Part shown: piece after piece, positions 60,021 to 64,000 of the stretch | Numbering within the stretch: the stretch's first letter is position 1 | Layout of the letters: every line of letters starts with the position of its first letter | Assembly: GCA_045580005.1 (NCBI GenBank) | Contig: JAZNMZ010000012.1 | Location: forward strand, 1-64,000 | Length of the DNA: 64,000 nucleotides | Direction of reading: 5' to 3' | Source: UMGS1052 sp045580005 | GTDB lineage: Bacteria; Bacillota; Clostridia; Oscillospirales; CAG-382 | The notes under the pieces: generated by a model | What the model was told of the DNA's origin: nothing | Seen by the model: the letters and a program-made list of their open reading frames with translations, nothing else | The model's database searches: none | Program-made: the position numbers and the translations under genes

Positions 60021-61427
60021 ATGCAGGATCCGCAAAAGGACAAAAAAGACAGGCTCAGAATTGACGACAATGTAGATTCGATGCTCAATATATTAAGAGA
60101 TAGGGAAAAGAATGAGCCAAAAGCACCAGTTGCAGAAGCTCCAGTATCAGCCGCACAGCAGACCGAGAGCATCCCTGCTCCCGCAAAACAGGCATCAAAG
60201 GTACATAAAAATCAAGTAAAGGGTGTTCTTTCAGCTTTGAAACCGAAGAATAAGTCTTCAAAAGGCCATGTTGTCGACTTTGACGATATTGATCCGGAAA
60301 CGGCAAAGATAAGAAGAAACAAAAAGCTTTCCAAAACCGCAAAAAGCGGAAAAACTGCCGCTGTTGCTCTCGGAAAAATTGTGGGATACATCGTGCTTGT
60401 TGTAGCCATATCGGCAATTCTTGCGGTTAATATCATCAACATTGCAAATGATGTGTTTGCCTTTGTAAAGGATGACACGCCTGTCATAGTTACAATCCCT
60501 GAGGGCGCCGACACAAAGCTTGTTGCGAAAATTCTTCATGACAACGGACTTATCGAGTATCCTGGTATTTTCAAAAGCTATGTTAACGGCAAAATCAAGG
60601 ATTCGATATACCTCACAGGCGAGTACAAATCAGGCGAGTTTGAGCTCAATCCAATGATGAACTACGACAAGTTCATCTCGACACTTTCGGTTTATACTCA
60701 GTCTGTAAGACAGACCGTGAGAGTCACAATCCCCGAGGGTTATACCGTTGATCAGATAATCGACCTGCTTATCGAAAAGGGCGTCGGCCAGAGAGAAGAC
60801 TACATCGACGCAATAGAAAACTATGATTACAACTACAAGTTTGTAAAAGAAATCAAGCCGAATGAGGACAGAAAGTATCGTCTTGAGGGTTATCTGTTCC
60901 CCGACACTTATGACTTCTTTACAGATGAAAAGGAAATTTCGGTAATCAACAAGCTACTGTCGAACTTTGACAAAAAGTTTGATGACGAATATTATGCAAG
61001 AGCCGACGCGCTAGGAATGAGCGTCGACCAAATCATCACTCTTGCATCAATAATAGAAAAAGAAGGAAAATACGCCGAGGACCTTGCAGGTATCTCGTCG
61101 GTATTCCACAACCGTCTTGCGGCAGGAAGCCCGATAAGAAGACTGCAGTCTGACGCCACGGTTATGTATGCGCTGCCCGAGAGAAAGACAAGCCTCACAT
61201 CAGAGGATCTTAAAGTGGACAGTCCTTACAACTCGTATACAAACGACGGTCTTATCCCCGGCTCTATATGCAACCCGGGTCTTGACGCGATAAATGCAGC
61301 CTTCTATCCTGAAAGTACAAGAAATTATTACTTCTTCTCAACAAAGGACGGACACACAGTGTTCTCGCAGACCAACGCCCAGCACGAGGCCCGTCAGAAC
61401 GAAGAAAGAGCAAAAGGAAACTTCTAA
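60021..61427 (+). CDS. mltG: Endolytic murein transglycosylase MltG
   Basis: Cleaves nascent glycan strands at the membrane and sets glycan chain length. The 468-aa protein has a cytoplasmic, charged N-terminal part of about 115 residues, one transmembrane helix at about 120-142, a LysM-like segment near VTIPEGYTVDQI and the catalytic YceG domain with the Glu of LASIIEKEGK near residue 350 and the late NPGLDAINAA. Ribosome binding site GAGGAGG. It lies 26 nt after the CPBP gene. Confidence 0.96.
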   Translation: MQDPQKDKKDRLRIDDNVDSMLNILRDREKNEPKAPVAEAPVSAAQQTESIPAPAKQASKVHKNQVKGVLSALKPKNKSSKGHVVDFDDIDPETAKIRRNKKLSKTAKSGKTAAVALGKIVGYIVLVVAISAILAVNIINIANDVFAFVKDDTPVIVTIPEGADTKLVAKILHDNGLIEYPGIFKSYVNGKIKDSIYLTGEYKSGEFELNPMMNYDKFISTLSVYTQSVRQTVRVTIPEGYTVDQIIDLLIEKGVGQREDYIDAIENYDYNYKFVKEIKPNEDRKYRLEGYLFPDTYDFFTDEKEISVINKLLSNFDKKFDDEYYARADALGMSVDQIITLASIIEKEGKYAEDLAGISSVFHNRLAAGSPIRRLQSDATVMYALPERKTSLTSEDLKVDSPYNSYTNDGLIPGSICNPGLDAINAAFYPESTRNYYFFSTKDGHTVFSQTNAQHEARQNEERAKGNF

Positions 61428-61431
61428 AAGT

Positions 61432-62673
61432 ATGAAAAAGCCCGAAATTCTATCCCCTTGCGGAAACTTTGAAAAGCTGAAGTTTGCAATTCTCTACGGT
61501 GCAGACGCGGTATATCTTGCAGGCAAGAGCTTTGGAATGCGAACCGCGTCAGACAATTTCACCGACGAGGAGCTCCGCGATGCGATAAGCTATGCTCACG
61601 GCAAAAATGTAAAGGTGTACATCACAGCAAACATTATGCCGCGACAGGATGAGCTACCCGATTTTATAAGGTATTTATCTTATCTCAACGAGATAAAACC
61701 CGACGCTGTAATCATCGCAGACCTTGGCGTACTGTCGCTTGCAAAAAAATATGCGCCCGATATTGATATACACATATCAACCCAGGCAAACACGGTGAAT
61801 GCCCTGTCGTGCAGGATGTTCTACGAGCTCGGGGCAAAAAGAGTGGTGCTGTCGCGCGAGCTGTCGCTGCGTGAGATTACCCAGATAAAAAAGGAAATAC
61901 CAAAGGAGCTTGAGCTTGAAGCGTTTGTCCATGGTGCAATGTGTGTGTCGCACTCGGGGCGCTGTCTGCTTTCAAACTTCTTTACGGGCAGAGACGCAAA
62001 CCATGGCGCCTGTGCTCAGCCGTGCAGATGGGAATATCACGGTGCAGGTCTCTCTGCCGACATATATGAGATAAAGCGCCCTGATATGCAGCTGTCTGCT
62101 CTCGAAAACGAGCGTGGAACATTTATTTTCAGCTCAAAGGATATGTGTATGATTGAGCACATACCCGAGCTTGTAAAAGCGGGTATAGACAGTCTCAAGA
62201 TAGAGGGCAGAGTAAAAAGCGCATACTACACAGCAGTTACGACCAACGCTTACAAAACGGAGCTTGAAAAATATCTTGCCGACCCCGACGGCTATAGTTT
62301 CGACGGTCTTGCAAAGACAGAGCTTGAGAGTGTAAGCCACAGAGAGTACTGCACGGGATATTATTTTGACGATCCTATGTTCAACGCGCAGATTACCGAG
62401 AGCGGCGGATACATTAAAGAAAAGGCTTTTCTTGCCACCGTCGAGGAGTACAACAGTGCAACAGGCAGAGCAACTCTGATACAGCGTAACAAGGCGGTCT
62501 GTGGGCAAACAGCCGATATTATAACGCCGGGCGGAGCACCCCGCAGCTTTGTCTTCGAGGATATGCGCGACGAAAAGGGTTGTCCGATAGACTCGGCTCC
62601 CCACGCAAAGATGCTCTATTCGGTAAAAGTGCCGTTTGAAGTAAAGGCCGGCGACATCATAAGAGGAAAATAA
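61432..62673 (+). CDS. U32 family peptidase / tRNA-hydroxylation protein
   Basis: Protein of 413 aa of the U32 group, whose members include collagenase-type PrtC and TrhP/YegQ (YrrO), needed for 5-hydroxyuridine at tRNA position 34. The hallmark segment FVHGAMCVSHSGRCLLSNF and then GACAQPCRW carries the conserved cysteines. The early ILSPCGNFEKLKFAILYGAD is also typical. The ATG at 61432 follows mltG by 4 nt. The mltG-U32 neighbourhood resembles the yrrL-yrrM-yrrN-yrrO locus of Bacilli, favouring the tRNA role (inference). Confidence 0.92.
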   Translation: MKKPEILSPCGNFEKLKFAILYGADAVYLAGKSFGMRTASDNFTDEELRDAISYAHGKNVKVYITANIMPRQDELPDFIRYLSYLNEIKPDAVIIADLGVLSLAKKYAPDIDIHISTQANTVNALSCRMFYELGAKRVVLSRELSLREITQIKKEIPKELELEAFVHGAMCVSHSGRCLLSNFFTGRDANHGACAQPCRWEYHGAGLSADIYEIKRPDMQLSALENERGTFIFSSKDMCMIEHIPELVKAGIDSLKIEGRVKSAYYTAVTTNAYKTELEKYLADPDGYSFDGLAKTELESVSHREYCTGYYFDDPMFNAQITESGGYIKEKAFLATVEEYNSATGRATLIQRNKAVCGQTADIITPGGAPRSFVFEDMRDEKGCPIDSAPHAKMLYSVKVPFEVKAGDIIRGK

Positions 62674-62674
62674 A

Positions 62675-62713
62675 GCAAAGAGAAATCCGTGCACTGCACG
62701 GATTTCTCTTTGC
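62675..62713. terminator. 18-bp perfect hairpin between convergent genes
   Basis: GCAAAGAGAAATCCGTGC (62675-62692) pairs with its exact complement (62696-62713), 3-nt loop. It lacks a terminal T run of four or more after the stem, but T-rich arm ends lie on both strands. Likely a two-way terminator. Confidence 0.6.
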
Positions 62714-62717
62714 TCGC

Positions 62718-63527
62718 TTAACCTATAAAATAGTCCTCAGGATTTATGCATTCCTCATCAAGATATAGCTCGAAATGCAAATGCGGGACATCAGCGCTCT
62801 CGATAATTGCGCTTTCGCCCACTCCCCCTATAATCTCGCCCGCCTTTACGGTATTTCCGACAACGGCTGTCTGGGAAAGGCTTTCCGAAAGATTGCGGTA
62901 GCAAGACACAAGACCTCCCGAGTGCTTGATAACAACCGTCACTCCCATAAGATCGTCGGTGTAGATTTCTGTGATAATTCCGTCTGCAAAGGCGGCAACG
63001 CCTGTGCCGATATCGGAGGCAAGATCGACTCCGTTGTGCGTCCTGAAGTCATTCATTGTGGGAGTATAGAGAAGCTCTGTTTCCGAGTACTCTCTTGTAA
63101 TATATCCGTCAACCGGCTTTACTCTCACCGTCGGGATAGTGCCCCCGTCAAATGTTGGTTCTGTAATGACAGGCTCCGTGTCTGTTACATTCTCCTCTAG
63201 CACGCTCTGCTCGGTATACTCGGGATCATCCACCCTGGAGCTTATATTTTCGGGACTTTCCGAAACGCTTGTATCGGGCACAAAATAGTCTTGCGGCAGG
63301 TCGTGCTCTGCCTGCTTTGGCAGAGTGTCGTCAAGGCTTATAAAATCATAGCTCTCACTTTCAAGCTCAAAATCGGGACTCTCATAGCCGCTGTTGCCGC
63401 CGATGATATTTCTGACACCGTTCGATGTTATTCCTATCACTACGGCTGCAAGGGCTATGTATACCCCTGCGCTTGTAAGCTGTTTTTTTATTCTTCCTGT
63501 TTTTTCGCTGTTACTTTGCTTTTTCAA
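62718..63527 (-). CDS. M23 peptidase domain protein, SpoIIQ-like
   Basis: Membrane-anchored LytM/M23 protein of 269 aa. One N-terminal helix (about 20-38), a long acidic linker and a C-terminal M23 domain whose zinc ligands are visible in THNGVDLAS and HLHFELY. The size and layout resemble SpoIIQ of sporulating Clostridia, where the zinc site is intact, but no other sporulation gene is in the window, so a vegetative peptidoglycan hydrolase is equally possible. The start is a TTG at 63527, 8 nt after GGAGG; a GTG at 63536 directly abuts the ribosome binding site and is rejected. Confidence 0.85.
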   Translation of the reverse strand: MKKQSNSEKTGRIKKQLTSAGVYIALAAVVIGITSNGVRNIIGGNSGYESPDFELESESYDFISLDDTLPKQAEHDLPQDYFVPDTSVSESPENISSRVDDPEYTEQSVLEENVTDTEPVITEPTFDGGTIPTVRVKPVDGYITREYSETELLYTPTMNDFRTHNGVDLASDIGTGVAAFADGIITEIYTDDLMGVTVVIKHSGGLVSCYRNLSESLSQTAVVGNTVKAGEIIGGVGESAIIESADVPHLHFELYLDEECINPEDYFIG

Positions 63528-63532
63528 ATAAA

Positions 63533-63587
63533 ACACCTCCGCATATATTTTTTACCGCCACGGGCAAATATATACAAACGGAGGTGT
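63533..63587 (-). promoter_or_regulatory. Hairpin enclosing the ribosome binding site of the M23 gene
   Basis: On minus, ACACCTCCG (63587-63579) is complementary to CGGAGGTGT (63541-63533), and inside these arms ATATATTT pairs with AAATATAT. The downstream arm contains the ribosome binding site of the M23 gene and is followed by TTTTATTT. Confidence 0.65.
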
Positions 63588-63595
63588 GCTTTTTA

Positions 63596-64000
63596 TTATT
63601 TATATGCTCTGAATCTGTCATGCAACTCTGCCACACGGCTCTCGTCGATAGGCGTTGCATAGACAGGAAAATTCTCGTTTACAAACTCAAATTCCGAAAG
63701 CGAGAAAACAAGGTCGCTGTATTTGTCTATATCCTCGTTGCTCACATTGGTAATAAAGTTGTTACGGAAGTTCTTAACTTTGGAAACAAGTTGAGTCTTG
63801 TTGTCCGATACTAAAATCTGTGAAACAAACTCTCTTATAAAGCTGATATGAGTCGTTCTTCTTCTGGTGTCGCCGTTTCCGCTGAGATATGAGCGGTAGC
63901 GCAAAAGCTGCATTGCCATACTGCCGTCGAGCTGCTTTGTGCCTTTTGTCAGCTGTATCGGCTCGTATATATCATCATACTGCATATCCTCAGGAATGTT
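63596..64000 (-). CDS. LytR-CpsA-Psr (LCP) family protein, C-terminal part
   Basis: The frame is open to the window edge, so only about 135 C-terminal residues are seen. The end of the LCP catalytic domain is recognisable: the LDGSMAMQLLRYR segment followed by NGDTRRRTTH, corresponding to the conserved Arg-rich GDxxRxxRQ motif near the active site. LCP enzymes transfer teichoic acid or capsule polymers from lipid carriers to peptidoglycan, which fits the wecG/tagA-type gene in this region. The stop lies 8 nt upstream of the M23-gene hairpin. Confidence 0.9.
   Translation of the reverse strand, partial: NIPEDMQYDDIYEPIQLTKGTKQLDGSMAMQLLRYRSYLSGNGDTRRRTTHISFIREFVSQILVSDNKTQLVSKVKNFRNNFITNVSNEDIDKYSDLVFSLSEFEFVNENFPVYATPIDESRVAELHDRFRAYK

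Noticed and set aside
1..64000. CRISPR array, tRNA genes, insertion sequences
   Set aside because: No regularly spaced repeats, no cloverleaf-like sequence with GGTTCGA-type T loop in context, and no transposase or terminal repeats were recognised on reading both strands.

Overview
The window looks like a chromosomal segment of an anaerobic Gram-positive Clostridia bacterium, plausibly an Oscillospirales/Ruminococcaceae-type gut lineage (inference from gene content; no 16S gene is present). Supporting signs are PrkC with PASTA repeats, a YycH/YycI pair, RemA, a large SRP RNA with an Alu domain, a SAM-I riboswitch before metK, ThyX instead of ThyA, a bacterial-type ferredoxin, strong GGAGG ribosome binding sites, and many sigma-A promoters with exactly 17-bp spacers. 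No tRNA, rRNA, insertion sequence, prophage or CRISPR array was recognised; nearly all of the DNA is ordinary chromosomal housekeeping sequence.

Layout. (1) 1-6830, plus strand: infB (5'-truncated by the window edge), rbfA, yycH-like, yycI-like, murA and a 56-aa ferredoxin. (2) 6881-20902, minus strand: a very long collinear series, in transcription order yicC, remA, gmk, rpoZ, priA, def, fmt, yugP-type protease, rsmB, rlmN, prpC, prkC, rsgA, thiN and a small aconitase-derived protein. It couples replication restart, formyl-methionine handling, rRNA modification, ribosome maturation and Ser/Thr phosphosignalling. (3) 21061-25636: a membrane protein and a VOC protein (minus), then a small membrane protein, an aminotransferase, an EamA exporter and a metallo-beta-lactamase-fold protein (plus). 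(4) 25672-30652: GNAT, TIM-barrel isomerase and HD nucleotidase (minus), divergent from SAM-riboswitch-metK and a stand-alone sugar-ABC ATPase (plus). (5) 30707-34260, minus: radical SAM protein, an orphan PduB-like microcompartment shell protein, and typA. (6) 34432-36006: a conserved hypothetical, a strongly expressed CBM6 surface protein and the SRP RNA (minus). (7) 36080-41408, minus: araC-type regulator, PHP phosphatase, DUF1643, cca, lipoprotein, tmcAL. (8) 41594-50266: transaldolase-like protein, methyltransferase, HAD phosphatase, split chromate transporter, phosphohexomutase, GH123-like protein and an RNA uracil methyltransferase. (9) 50413-54402, minus: a 1329-aa secreted beta-helix/InlB-B-repeat protein. 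(10) 54775-62673, plus: wecG/tagA, thyX, tmk, GNAT, DJ-1, 5-FTHF cyclo-ligase, CPBP protease, mltG, U32 peptidase. (11) 62718-64000, minus: an M23 (SpoIIQ-like) protein and the C-terminal part of an LCP protein.

The most unusual items are the 168-aa aconitase-like remnant without cluster cysteines, the lone PduB-like shell protein beside a radical SAM gene, a surface protein with a C-terminal anchor but no LPXTG, a hairpin that would hide the ribosome binding site of the M23 gene, and several places where a terminator hairpin and a promoter share the same bases.
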